In this document: positions 1 through 6,952 of the stretch, piece by piece
Layout of the letters: the number at the start of each line of letters is the position of its first letter
Numbering within the stretch: position 1 is the stretch's first letter
Source of the DNA: JACQQW01 sp964520655
GTDB taxonomy: Bacteria; Omnitrophota; Gorgyraeia; Zapsychrales; Fredricksoniimonadaceae
Length of the DNA stretch: 53,120 nucleotides
NCBI GenBank assembly: GCA_964520655.1
Contig: CAZFNI010000016.1
Location: 1-53,120, forward strand
Direction: 5' to 3'
Program-made: the position numbers and the translations under genes
The notes under the pieces: generated by a model
Told to the model about the DNA's origin: nothing
The model's input: the letters and a program-made list of their open reading frames with translations, nothing else
Database searches by the model: none

Positions 1-182
1 GATGTGTACGACTGAAGCAAAGCCTGACGCATGGCCTTTAACTGGACGTTCTGCTGCTGTCCAGAATTAACGCCGTTGCGAACGATGCTGCCGATCAGAA
101 AGATCAGGACCGCACCGAACACCGCGAGCTCCGTCGCTGCTTGTCCCCCGCGCCGCCTATATACACTCAACACTTGCCTCAT
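1..182 (-). CDS. TadE-like pseudopilin, 3' part beyond window edge
   Basis: An open frame runs from ATG at 182 off the left edge (60 codons visible). It begins MRQVLSVYRRRGGQ, followed by AATELAVFGAVLIFLIG, a short basic leader, a Gly-Gln junction and a hydrophobic helix with Glu five residues after the Gly. That is the class III prepilin / TadE-like N-terminus, cleaved by a TadV/CpaA-type peptidase in known systems. It lies 3 bases after the preceding pilin gene and so is part of the same operon. TadE proteins are minor pseudopilins of the Tad machine. The C-terminus is not visible, so TadE versus another short pilin cannot be settled. Confidence 0.6.
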   Translation of the reverse strand, partial: MRQVLSVYRRRGGQAATELAVFGAVLIFLIGSIVRNGVNSGQQQNVQLKAMRQALLQSYT

Positions 183-185
183 ATC

Positions 186-512
186 TCATTTGGCGACATA
201 GACATCGCCATGCTTGGTTTCAACCGTGTCAGATGAATCCGCCCTGTTGGTCGAATACACCGTCGCACCGGTTGCCGCGTCGACCATCGGCACAGCAAGC
301 ACATTGCTTTGTGAATTGGATGTCATCGTATAGGTGGTGATCGCATTGACCTTCGCGGGGTCATATTGATCGCCGAAATCATCCACGCTCTGTTTCCATC
401 GTCCCTGGACGCCGCGTTTAACATAGGTCGACATGACCACCAGCGCGGAAACGACCACGATCATCAATACGGTGAATTCAACCATGCTTTGAGCATTCTG
501 TTTGCGTAACAT
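186..512 (-). CDS. Flp-like (type IVb) prepilin, class A
   Basis: This is a 108-residue protein with a basic leader (MLRKQNA), the junction A|QSMVEF with Glu at +5, and a helix of about 22 hydrophobic residues. A polar tail follows with YVKRGVQG and then DDFGDQYDP. The same YVKRGxQG / GDQYxP signature occurs in the prepilin at 1355-1687, which marks the two as paralogues. Flp pilins polymerise on the Tad platform after leader cleavage. The tail is longer than in a textbook Flp pilin (~50-60 aa), so it may be a minor or surface-exposed subunit. It sits 5 bases after the upstream pilin gene. Confidence 0.75.
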   Translation of the reverse strand: MLRKQNAQSMVEFTVLMIVVVSALVVMSTYVKRGVQGRWKQSVDDFGDQYDPAKVNAITTYTMTSNSQSNVLAVPMVDAATGATVYSTNRADSSDTVETKHGDVYVAK

Positions 513-517
513 ATGAA

Positions 518-850
518 CTAATGTATCCCCCCGTTGGTCGATGTTTCTGTTGATGACCGCGTGAGCTCATCCGACAAATAATTAATTCCCGCCGAGAGAT
601 CCACCGCATTACGGCTGATGCTCACGCTTGTTGATGATATTTGATTGTCCATATGCCCCGCTGCCGCCGAAGAATCCTGCTCGGCATCTTCCTGCGCTCC
701 CAGCTGGTCAGCCGTCGCCTTGATCAAACGCTGCGTACCCCGCTTTAACGTGGGGGCCATCACATACACCGCCGTCGCCGCCACACCGACAATGATAACA
801 TATTCTATCAGCGACTGACCTCTCCTGAAATTATTAATTGTTGTAAACAT
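518..850 (-). CDS. Flp-like prepilin
   Basis: The product has 110 residues. The leader MFTTINNFRR precedes G|QSLIEYVIIVG, with Glu at +5 and Tyr at +6, then a hydrophobic helix and LKRGTQ. The remainder is a polar, Ser/Asp-rich tail without cysteines. The ATG at 850 lies 17 bases inside the end of the upstream gene (834-1262), which implies translational coupling. The processing site and helix are typical of type IVb pilins. The tail resembles no family I recognise, so pilin-like is as far as the call goes. Confidence 0.75.
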   Translation of the reverse strand: MFTTINNFRRGQSLIEYVIIVGVAATAVYVMAPTLKRGTQRLIKATADQLGAQEDAEQDSSAAAGHMDNQISSTSVSISRNAVDLSAGINYLSDELTRSSTETSTNGGIH

Positions 851-1262
851 TCTTAGACCCTTCTTTCGGAGGGCTCTGGTTACTGTCTGTCTTGATCACC
901 GTGCTGGTCGCGTAGGATTTCCCCGCCGTACTGACAGCATCCAGCATCCGTTTATCCTTGCTGTCCCGTCTGATATCGCTTGATGAGTCCAGATAATAAG
1001 GTTCATATTCCTGCGCCAAAGCGGTCGCCCCATTCGCCGTGTTAACTGTCGCTGCCATGCAATCCACGCCATTGACAGAAGCGGCTGCGCAAGCCGTGCT
1101 TGCCATATTCATCATATATTTCCTGGCATCCCTCTGACGGGCCTGCATGCCCCTTTGCACATACAAGGACATCGCGGATATCGCCCCGATGACCACAAAA
1201 AACAAAAGCACGTATTCGCTGGTGACCAATTGTCCTTTGCGTTCGTGCTTAAGTGTCTTCAT
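834..1262 (-). CDS. Flp-like prepilin, class B, with shifted Glu
   Basis: This is the longest pilin of the array (142 aa). A basic leader MKTLKHERK is followed by G|QLVTSEYVLLFF and a hydrophobic helix. The Glu is at +6 after the Gly instead of +5, as if one residue were inserted before it. The tail has YVQRGMQARQRDARKYM, then EYEPYY and a DS-K stretch, closely matching the protein at 1702-2067. Two Cys lie near residues 58-68. A hairpin (1292-1321) separates it from the upstream pilin gene. It is probably a minor subunit. Confidence 0.75.
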   Translation of the reverse strand: MKTLKHERKGQLVTSEYVLLFFVVIGAISAMSLYVQRGMQARQRDARKYMMNMASTACAAASVNGVDCMAATVNTANGATALAQEYEPYYLDSSSDIRRDSKDKRMLDAVSTAGKSYATSTVIKTDSNQSPPKEGSKNVYNN

Positions 1263-1291
1263 ATTATCTCGAATGTTTTTTCAAAGATAGC

Positions 1292-1321
1292 CTTAAGGGG
1301 GCTTAAAAAAGCCCCCTTAAG
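1292..1321. promoter_or_regulatory. Hairpin inside the pilin operon
   Basis: An 11-base perfect inverted repeat, cttaagggggc (1292-1302) and gcccccttaag (1311-1321), has an 8-base loop. On the minus-strand transcript it falls after the class A pilin (1355-1687) and before 834-1262. No U-run follows it on that strand, so it is not a standard intrinsic terminator. A processing or 3'-stabilising structure that limits expression of downstream minor pilins is plausible. Confidence 0.6.
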
Positions 1322-1354
1322 ACATCAACACCTGCCTTTTACAGTATCACAATA

Positions 1355-1687
1355 TTACCAGGTTTCACGCTGGGTATTGATGATCTGTGCTGTTTCTTGT
1401 GTCAGGTTCGATTCCGTACCAACAATGGTGGTTTTGGAAATACCCTGACCACCTGCCGCCGCACCAAACTCTTCCGTTACGTTGCTGTGAGATGATGTGA
1501 TCTTGGCAGATTTGGTGTTATCCGGAGAATATTGATCGCCGATATCATCAGCGGTCGTCTTCAATTTACCCTGGATACCACGTTTGACGTATGTTTGCAA
1601 CGCGAGCAATGCGCCGATGATGATGATGATCAAGATCGCGTATTCCAGCGTGCTTTGCGCTTTCTTGTTATTGAGCATTTTAAACAT
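1355..1687 (-). CDS. Flp-like prepilin, class A, candidate major subunit
   Basis: The 110-residue product has leader MFKMLNNKK, junction A|QSTLEYAILIIIII with Glu +5, then YVKRGIQGKLK and DDIGDQYSP. It pairs with the protein at 186-512. A strong AGGAGG lies just upstream of the ATG at 1687, and a stable hairpin follows the gene. Both features would favour high expression, so this and 1702-2067 are the best candidates for the main pilin. That ranking is an inference from expression signals only. Confidence 0.78.
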   Translation of the reverse strand: MFKMLNNKKAQSTLEYAILIIIIIGALLALQTYVKRGIQGKLKTTADDIGDQYSPDNTKSAKITSSHSNVTEEFGAAAGGQGISKTTIVGTESNLTQETAQIINTQRETW

Positions 1688-1701
1688 TAAAGCCTCCTAT
1701 G

Positions 1702-2067
1702 TTAAATACCCGTTGGAGCAGCACCTTCAACCGTCGCTGCTGCGTTATAGGTTACCTGAGAAGAACCTTGCTTCAAGCGAGAGTTTCCGCTTTCAGACGC
1801 CACCAAACCTTCGTCCTGGACTTTTTTCTCAACAGAGTCTTTTTGGACGTTGTAGCTGCTTAATTGGTAGTAAGGTTCATACTGTTTGGAAGTACCCAGA
1901 TCGCTCGTTCTGTTAGCCATGTATGAGGCAGCATCGCGAACGCGCGCCTGAAGAGCACGCTGAGCATACTGCTGCATAGCAACGATACCAGCGATAACCA
2001 AGGCGATCAATAAACCGTATTCAGCGGTATTTTGACCTTTTTTATTTTTTAGCAAATGCTTAAACAT
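1702..2067 (-). CDS. Flp-like prepilin, class B
   Basis: The protein has 121 residues: leader MFKHLLKNKK, G|QNTAEYGLLIALVIAG with Glu +5, then YAQRALQARVRDAASYM and KQYEPYYQLSS. The QAR-RDA-YM and EPYY signatures recur in 834-1262. An AGGAGG lies upstream of the ATG. The helix with EYGLL is the most Flp-like of the set. It is followed after 14 bases by the class A pilin, so a B-A gene pair is formed. Confidence 0.78.
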   Translation of the reverse strand: MFKHLLKNKKGQNTAEYGLLIALVIAGIVAMQQYAQRALQARVRDAASYMANRTSDLGTSKQYEPYYQLSSYNVQKDSVEKKVQDEGLVASESGNSRLKQGSSQVTYNAAATVEGAAPTGI

Positions 2068-2095
2068 ATATTTCCTCCTTTAGGAAATTAGCAAA

Positions 2096-2395
2096 TTAGA
2101 AACAGTTGTTGGTCGCAGGATCGAACGATTTACCACCTGTACAAAGGCCTTGGTCTGCCTTGTTGGTGATGATGTCCGTTGCTACGGGTGTTACCGTGAA
2201 ACCAACCTGTGCTGCAACCAGGTCATTGGCCTTCACTTCAGCGGCATTGGTAACAGTATCCAAAGACTTGTTCATTCTGGTCGCGAACGGACCTGCTGGA
2301 GAAACAACGAACGCGATAATGATAACGATCACCGCGGTCACCAGGACGATATATTCTACCGTGCTCTGGCCTTTTTGACGTTTTCTTAAAAACAT
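2096..2395 (-). CDS. Flp-like prepilin, class C, C-terminal cysteine loop
   Basis: The start is placed at ATG 2395 (99 aa) because AAGGAGG stands just upstream and the leader MFLRKRQK then matches its neighbours; an in-frame ATG 36 bases earlier lacks this. The junction is G|QSTVEYIVLVTAV, followed by a helix ending in SPAGPF and MNKSLDTVTNAA. Two Cys near the end (GLCTGGKSFDPATNNCF) are spaced so that they could form a disulfide-closed loop, as in some minor type IV pilins. The core resembles the next, shorter pilin (2428-2610). Confidence 0.75.
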   Translation of the reverse strand: MFLRKRQKGQSTVEYIVLVTAVIVIIIAFVVSPAGPFATRMNKSLDTVTNAAEVKANDLVAAQVGFTVTPVATDIITNKADQGLCTGGKSFDPATNNCF

Positions 2396-2427
2396 AACAT
2401 CCTCCTTAATAAGAAAAAAACACCTGT

Positions 2428-2610
2428 TCATTTCATGTTGGCTGCGGCATTGACCATCTTATCACTTAAGGTGTCCATGGTATTCGTCAGCTTTTTCTGG
2501 AACGGCGAACCCGCCGTGGCCAGATAAGCGATCGCCACCATGATCACCGCAGCAACGAGGATAATATACTCAACAGTGCTTTGAGCTTTATCCCGCCTGG
2601 CATTGAACAT
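2428..2610 (-). CDS. Flp-like prepilin, class C, short
   Basis: Starting at ATG 2610 gives a 60-residue protein with leader MFNARRDK. The in-frame ATG at 2625 overlaps the GGGAGA ribosome-binding sequence and is less likely. The junction is A|QSTVEYIILVAAV, then AGSPFQKKLTNTMDTLSDKM, alignable with 2096-2395 (SPxGPF, MNKSLDT). It has the size of a classical Flp pilin. It follows the first pilin gene closely and shares its promoter. Confidence 0.72.
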   Translation of the reverse strand: MFNARRDKAQSTVEYIILVAAVIMVAIAYLATAGSPFQKKLTNTMDTLSDKMVNAAANMK

Positions 2611-2641
2611 GCGCTTTTCTCCCATAAAGTTATTGTATGGA

Positions 2642-2791
2642 TTAGTTGGCGAATTCCTGGGTAACTGCCTTTTGGGTCGCTTGCGCGGAACGAAATACGT
2701 AGGTACTCATCGCCGCTACTGCGGCGGTGACGACTGCCACGACAATGGCATATTCGATCAGGTTTTGTCCTCTACAGTGTGTGATGGACAT
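2642..2791 (-). CDS. Flp-like prepilin, first gene of the pilin array
   Basis: Only 49 residues if ATG 2791 is used. AAGGGG lies about 9 bases upstream and the leader MSITHCR is of normal length. A TTG start at 2845 would give an 18-residue extension and has a badly spaced GGAGG. The junction is G|QNLIEYAIVVAVV, then a helix and TYVFRSAQATQKAV. It has no tail beyond the helix, so it is close to the minimal Flp pilin. It is the gene nearest the putative promoter at 2932-2960. Confidence 0.68.
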   Translation of the reverse strand: MSITHCRGQNLIEYAIVVAVVTAAVAAMSTYVFRSAQATQKAVTQEFAN

Positions 2792-2931
2792 TGTCGTGAG
2801 CCCCTTGTATTTGTTAAGGCTGTTGTTGGCTCTTAGCTTGCCCAACTACCTCCAAGCTAATTAGGAATTCATTACGCGAGCCTTTATTTATATAAAACCC
2901 CTATTAAGGGATAGAATCCAATTTGTAGTAT

Positions 2932-2960
2932 AGTATGACATATAATATGCCGGGCGTCAA
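2932..2960 (-). promoter_or_regulatory. Putative promoter of the pilin array
   Basis: On the minus strand TTGACG (2960-2955) is followed after 17 bases by CATACT (2937-2932). The -35 overlaps the stop codon of the preceding HTH gene. About 140 bases of leader would precede the first pilin. A dedicated promoter would let pilins be made in excess over the machine proteins. The -10 is only a moderate match. Confidence 0.4.
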
Positions 2961-4444
2961 CCCGCACGCGCCCATATCTTGCGCCCCTGATAATCGGTGA
3001 TATGCAGACCATTTAAGAGGGTACAAGCATCCTTGATCTCATCGGACCCATCATAACCATCTGGCATCATTAATGTTATGATCTTTAACCCGGCATTAAA
3101 AGCGCCCTGGGCCCTGATCAGCGCCAAATTTGACCTGGCGCCCTTGAAAATTTTTTCTCCGAACAATGTTTTAGCATGCCGCATCAGCAGATTTTCTTCA
3201 TCGGCCCCACCTTCAGCTGCCGGCATCGGCACACAAGCCCTGGGAAACGCCTGTAAGTACTCTGTCACGATCTCCTGGTCCGTACGCCGCCCTCCGCTGT
3301 TTGTCAACAAGACCTTTTCAGGCTCGCCTGAAGGAGCATAGATCACGATCCCCCGGTAAACATTTCCTGCTACTATCAAATTCTTTCCCCAAAAACACAC
3401 CGGATCGGGACAGACATACACATTGACCATTGGTTTAGACGGACCCTCTTGTTGGATCAGCTCCTCAATGTCCTTGTTGTGGACGCTGACCCCCAGAACA
3501 AACGCCCTCTTGACCCTGGGCACCGGAGCAAAATCCACCAGTTCCTGCTGATCTTCTCCCACCAAGACTATCCGGGCTATTCTTTTATCCGCTTCATTAT
3601 TCATTGCCCTTAAGAAATCGTACCCCGACGCATCGAAGAAATCCCCCCCGACCTCATGAATGATCAACATCTGAATATTATTGAGCAGGTCATCCGCCAT
3701 CCGGATCACCGCCCCCTCGATCGGAGCAGAACTTGCCCGGGGGTTGAATGCACCGCCGATAGAATATCTGCGCGCATCGATATAAAATACGCTTCCGTCC
3801 TCCAAATGCACTCTTAATGAAGCCGCCTTGAGCATGCGATACGGAACCTCTCTGGCTAAAGCCTCGGCATCAACCCCTGCAAGATCCTCTTGGCTTTTGA
3901 TCATATTCCATGGCCTGGGAAAAAGATCCCAGAACGCCGCTTGCAGAAAAATATCCTGCGCAGTGGAGGCTTCGTCTGACTCTTGAAGCGGCGGCAGCAT
4001 TTCAACTACCGGAACAGGAACTTCCGGCTCTGCGGGCGGCAAGATCACCATTGGCTCAACGCGCAGCTTAAGCGGTTCATCCAAGGAGGGCTCCTCCTTA
4101 ACTAATCCTTGAACACCCAAGATCTCCTCTGTCTTCTCCACTGACGGCTCATCTAAAACTTCCACCGGTTTGGGGACAGCGGCCGCCATGGCTGGCGGCA
4201 AACTGGCTGCAAGCTGGGCTTTCTTCTCGGTCGGGATCTCAAACTTGTTTTTGTATTTTCGTCCCCGAGGACTGACAATATTGGCCTCTTTTAAGACCTC
4301 ATGGACGGAAGATTTGGAGACGGCGCGGCCGAACTGCTGTTCTACCAAAATAACCAGCTGCCGGCAAGAAAGGTTCGTGGACTTTTGTTTTTGCGCCAGA
4401 ATAAAGTCCACCACATCCTGGGTTAATTTATAAATAACGCCCAT
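2957..4444 (-). CDS. HTH protein with degenerate transposase-like C-terminal domain
   Basis: 495 residues. Residues ~1-65 look like a helix-turn-helix/winged domain of the kind found in transposases (LTQDVVDFILAQKQKS, SCRQLVILVEQQFGR, SKSSVHEVLKEANI). A Pro/Glu-rich linker spans ~70-155. The rest is a mixed alpha/beta domain. Near residues 360-390, YAPSGEPEKVLLTNS then TDQEIVTEYLQAFP resembles the end of a DDE (IS4-like) transposase core, where a beta strand ending in TN is followed by I-x-x-Y and an aromatic residue. I do not see a complete DDE triad, and no terminal inverted repeats flank the gene. It lies between the Tad ATPase genes and the pilins, in the same orientation. A domesticated transposase acting as DNA-binding regulator is one reading; a pilus-specific protein of unknown role is another. 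Confidence 0.5.
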   Translation of the reverse strand: MGVIYKLTQDVVDFILAQKQKSTNLSCRQLVILVEQQFGRAVSKSSVHEVLKEANIVSPRGRKYKNKFEIPTEKKAQLAASLPPAMAAAVPKPVEVLDEPSVEKTEEILGVQGLVKEEPSLDEPLKLRVEPMVILPPAEPEVPVPVVEMLPPLQESDEASTAQDIFLQAAFWDLFPRPWNMIKSQEDLAGVDAEALAREVPYRMLKAASLRVHLEDGSVFYIDARRYSIGGAFNPRASSAPIEGAVIRMADDLLNNIQMLIIHEVGGDFFDASGYDFLRAMNNEADKRIARIVLVGEDQQELVDFAPVPRVKRAFVLGVSVHNKDIEELIQQEGPSKPMVNVYVCPDPVCFWGKNLIVAGNVYRGIVIYAPSGEPEKVLLTNSGGRRTDQEIVTEYLQAFPRACVPMPAAEGGADEENLLMRHAKTLFGEKIFKGARSNLALIRAQGAFNAGLKIITLMMPDGYDGSDEIKDACTLLNGLHITDYQGRKIWARAG

Positions 4445-4447
4445 ATT

Positions 4448-4789
4448 CTAAGTGATCGCAATGATGTCGCCCTTGGCTGTCCGTGACGCTTCAATCTTAC
4501 CAGCAGGCAATTCGATCGCGCAACAAGAATTAAAAAATATCGGTGAGAACTGATACGGGCGAAGGTTCGGACATAATCCGACCACCGCTTGGTCTTTTCC
4601 CAGGAAAACAACATCAATAGAGAACCGCATGAACATCATGTGAACAGAAGAACAGGGACGGATCAACAGGGCTTCATTATCAGGCAAATGACTGCGGCCA
4701 AGCAAACCGCGCATCCGCGATTGAGAACTATCGGCAACCTCCAGGCGGGTCGCCAGAACAGTGCCGCGGGTTTGGTTGAGGATCGTCAT
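4448..4789 (-). CDS. DUF192 family protein
   Basis: The start at 4789 (MTILNQTRG, 113 aa) is chosen because the family domain begins there; a longer frame would overlap the upstream ATPase gene. The pattern RMRGLLGRSHLPDNEALLI, then VHMMFMRFSIDVVFLG and the C-terminal LPAGKIEAS matches DUF192, a small beta-rich domain of unknown biochemical role often exported in Gram-negatives. No signal peptide is evident here. It lies 7 bases after the TadZ-TadA gene. The upstream ribosome-binding sequence is weak, so it may be translated by coupling. Confidence 0.7.
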   Translation of the reverse strand: MTILNQTRGTVLATRLEVADSSQSRMRGLLGRSHLPDNEALLIRPCSSVHMMFMRFSIDVVFLGKDQAVVGLCPNLRPYQFSPIFFNSCCAIELPAGKIEASRTAKGDIIAIT

Positions 4790-4796
4790 CGCTGTT

Positions 4797-6947
4797 TTAA
4801 GGATTAAAGATCGTTTTATTGATCGGTATGCCGCGGGTCTGGAAGTCTTCGAATACTTTAGGAACATACCCCGTCGGTAAAAATTCGCCGACGACAGCCC
4901 CGTCAGCGTTGATGCCGCGCTGGCGGAACACAAAAATATCTTTCATTTCCGGCATACCCTCGACCATGTTGCCGGTCAATTCCGTGATCGCCGTGACTTT
5001 ACGCGTACCGTCAGAGAAACGGTTGATCTGGATAACAATGTTGATGGCCGATGCCGCCATCTCATAGATCGCGCGGATGGGAAGCTCGATCCCCGACAAA
5101 AGCGCCATGGACGTCACGCGCGCCATAACGTCGCGCGGCGTATTGGCGTGCAGGGTCGTCAAAGACCCGTCGTGGCCGGTGTTCATCGCCTGGAGCATGT
5201 CCAAAACCTCCGGGCCGCGGCATTCGCCGATGATGATGCGGTCAGGACGCATACGCAGGGTATTAATAAACAGCTCCCGTATCGTTATTTTCCCCCGGCC
5301 TTCAATGTTGGCCGGTCTGGCTTCAAGCCTCGCCCAGTGTGTTTTCGTCAAACGCAATTCCGCGGCATCCTCGATCGTGATGATACGTTCATTATCCGGA
5401 ATAAATTGAGAAACAATGTTCAACAGAGTGGTTTTCCCGGCACCGGTACCCCCAGAAACAATGATGTTCTTGCGCCCTATGACACAGGCATTCATAAAAT
5501 CCGCCATGGCTGGGGTCATGGAATGGAACCGGTTCAAAAGATCATCGATCGTATATTTTTCCTGGCTGAATTTACGGATAGTGATCATCGGCCCGCCCAA
5601 AGACAATGGTGGGATGATCGCGTTGATACGGCTGCCGTCGGGAAGACGGGCATCCACCATGGGCGTTGACTCATCCACACGGCGACCCAGCGGCGCCAGC
5701 ACACGGTCGATCGTCGCCCGCACCTGGTCGTTAGAGATAAATCTCTTGTTCGTTAATATCAGCTTGCCCTTTTTCTCGACAAAGATCTCGTCCTTGTTGT
5801 TGACCATGATGTCATTGATATCCGAATCCGCTAAAAAATCTTCCAATGGACCAAGTCCCAGCGCTTCATTGACGATCTCTTTGACCAGCTTGGAACGCTG
5901 CTCCTGCGAAGATATGAAGCTGCCGGAGGCGTCTGTCATCAGATCGGTCACGATCACTTCTGCAGCTCTGCGGATATTGGCCACTTGGGCCGGGTCGGAC
6001 AATGCTTCAGGTGATAGTTTCTGCAGGTTCATGCGCTCGATCAAACGGTGGTGGATCGCGCGTTTTAATTTGATGACATCATCTTCTTCTTTGTTGAAGA
6101 TCACATTGGAAACGCCCTGCTTGATCCCGAACTTTTCCCAAAATTCCGCATCTTTCTTGTTCTTCATGTCTGTCGAACGCACGCGGACAACATCGGTCGT
6201 CTGAACAAAGACCTCTTCGATCTGAAGTTTTTCCGCGATCCCAAAGAACAGCTCGGAAACCTTGGCTTTGGGGCTGTCCAACACGCACGGAACGCCTCTG
6301 TTAAGCGCTGAACCGACCGTTTTCCCATCAGATGGGATGAGCGCAAAAATATCACAAGGCAGCGCCGTCTTGACTTCCTGCCAGGCAACACCGCCGCGGC
6401 TTTCCGCGCGGTTTAAAATGATCTTGATCATGCGCATTGGATAATGCAGGCTTTGCAGCATTTCCAGCGTTGATTTAGACTGATAAACTGCCAGAACGTC
6501 GGGCGTGGTGGGTAAAAAGATAAGGCTGGACTGATCCAGAACACTGATCAGAACTTCGCTGAAATTACTTCCCCCGTCAATGATGATAAACTCGTAGTGC
6601 TGGGATGCTTTCTTTAGGAACAAACGGATATTATCGGCCGTGATCATGCCGGCTTCGCGCAGATTATTGATGCCGGAAAGAAAGTCAACGCCGCTGACAT
6701 GTTTAACGACAAAGCGTTTGAGGATGTCCGCGTTCTCGTCTTTACCGATCTCGGAAAGCAAGTCCGCCAATGAATGGAGCGAAGAGATGTTTAAGGAGCG
6801 GGCAAGGTCCTGGCCGGCCTGGAGATTTAAGTCCAGCAACAAAACCTTTTTCGCCTTCATCGCCAATGCCGCAGCGATGTTAGCGCTGATAAAGGTTTTT
6901 CCAACCCCTCCCTTATTCGAGAATATGGTAATTGTCTTAGAAGACAT
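4797..6947 (-). CDS. TadZ/CpaE-like - TadA/CpaF fusion ATPase
   Basis: A 716-residue protein with two ATPase modules. Residues 1-~245 are a MinD/ParA-type domain: deviant Walker A SNKGGVGKT (10-18), LLLDLNLQAG (36-45) and FIIIDGGSNF (120-129), as in TadZ/CpaE, which localises the Tad machine. Residues ~285-716 are a TadA/CpaF secretion ATPase: GGTGAGKTT (499-507), the acidic IITIEDAAEL (522-531), Walker B IIIGECRGPE (571-580) and the His box GHDGSLTTLHAN (591-602). TadA hexamers power pilus assembly. The two are normally separate adjacent genes; here a continuous frame joins them through a ~40-residue charged linker. It lies 5 bases after the secretin gene. Confidence 0.9.
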   Translation of the reverse strand: MSSKTITIFSNKGGVGKTFISANIAAALAMKAKKVLLLDLNLQAGQDLARSLNISSLHSLADLLSEIGKDENADILKRFVVKHVSGVDFLSGINNLREAGMITADNIRLFLKKASQHYEFIIIDGGSNFSEVLISVLDQSSLIFLPTTPDVLAVYQSKSTLEMLQSLHYPMRMIKIILNRAESRGGVAWQEVKTALPCDIFALIPSDGKTVGSALNRGVPCVLDSPKAKVSELFFGIAEKLQIEEVFVQTTDVVRVRSTDMKNKKDAEFWEKFGIKQGVSNVIFNKEEDDVIKLKRAIHHRLIERMNLQKLSPEALSDPAQVANIRRAAEVIVTDLMTDASGSFISSQEQRSKLVKEIVNEALGLGPLEDFLADSDINDIMVNNKDEIFVEKKGKLILTNKRFISNDQVRATIDRVLAPLGRRVDESTPMVDARLPDGSRINAIIPPLSLGGPMITIRKFSQEKYTIDDLLNRFHSMTPAMADFMNACVIGRKNIIVSGGTGAGKTTLLNIVSQFIPDNERIITIEDAAELRLTKTHWARLEARPANIEGRGKITIRELFINTLRMRPDRIIIGECRGPEVLDMLQAMNTGHDGSLTTLHANTPRDVMARVTSMALLSGIELPIRAIYEMAASAINIVIQINRFSDGTRKVTAITELTGNMVEGMPEMKDIFVFRQRGINADGAVVGEFLPTGYVPKVFEDFQTRGIPINKTIFNP

Positions 6948-6952
6948 CGCCC

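Noticed and set aside
1155..1448. Plus-strand open frames opposite the pilin genes
   Set aside because: They mirror real minus-strand genes, have no ribosome-binding sites and contain no recognisable domains.
2792..2845. A longer first pilin starting at TTG 2845
   Set aside because: It would give an unusually long leader, and the GGAGG is only 3 bases from the TTG; ATG 2791 has a better-spaced site.
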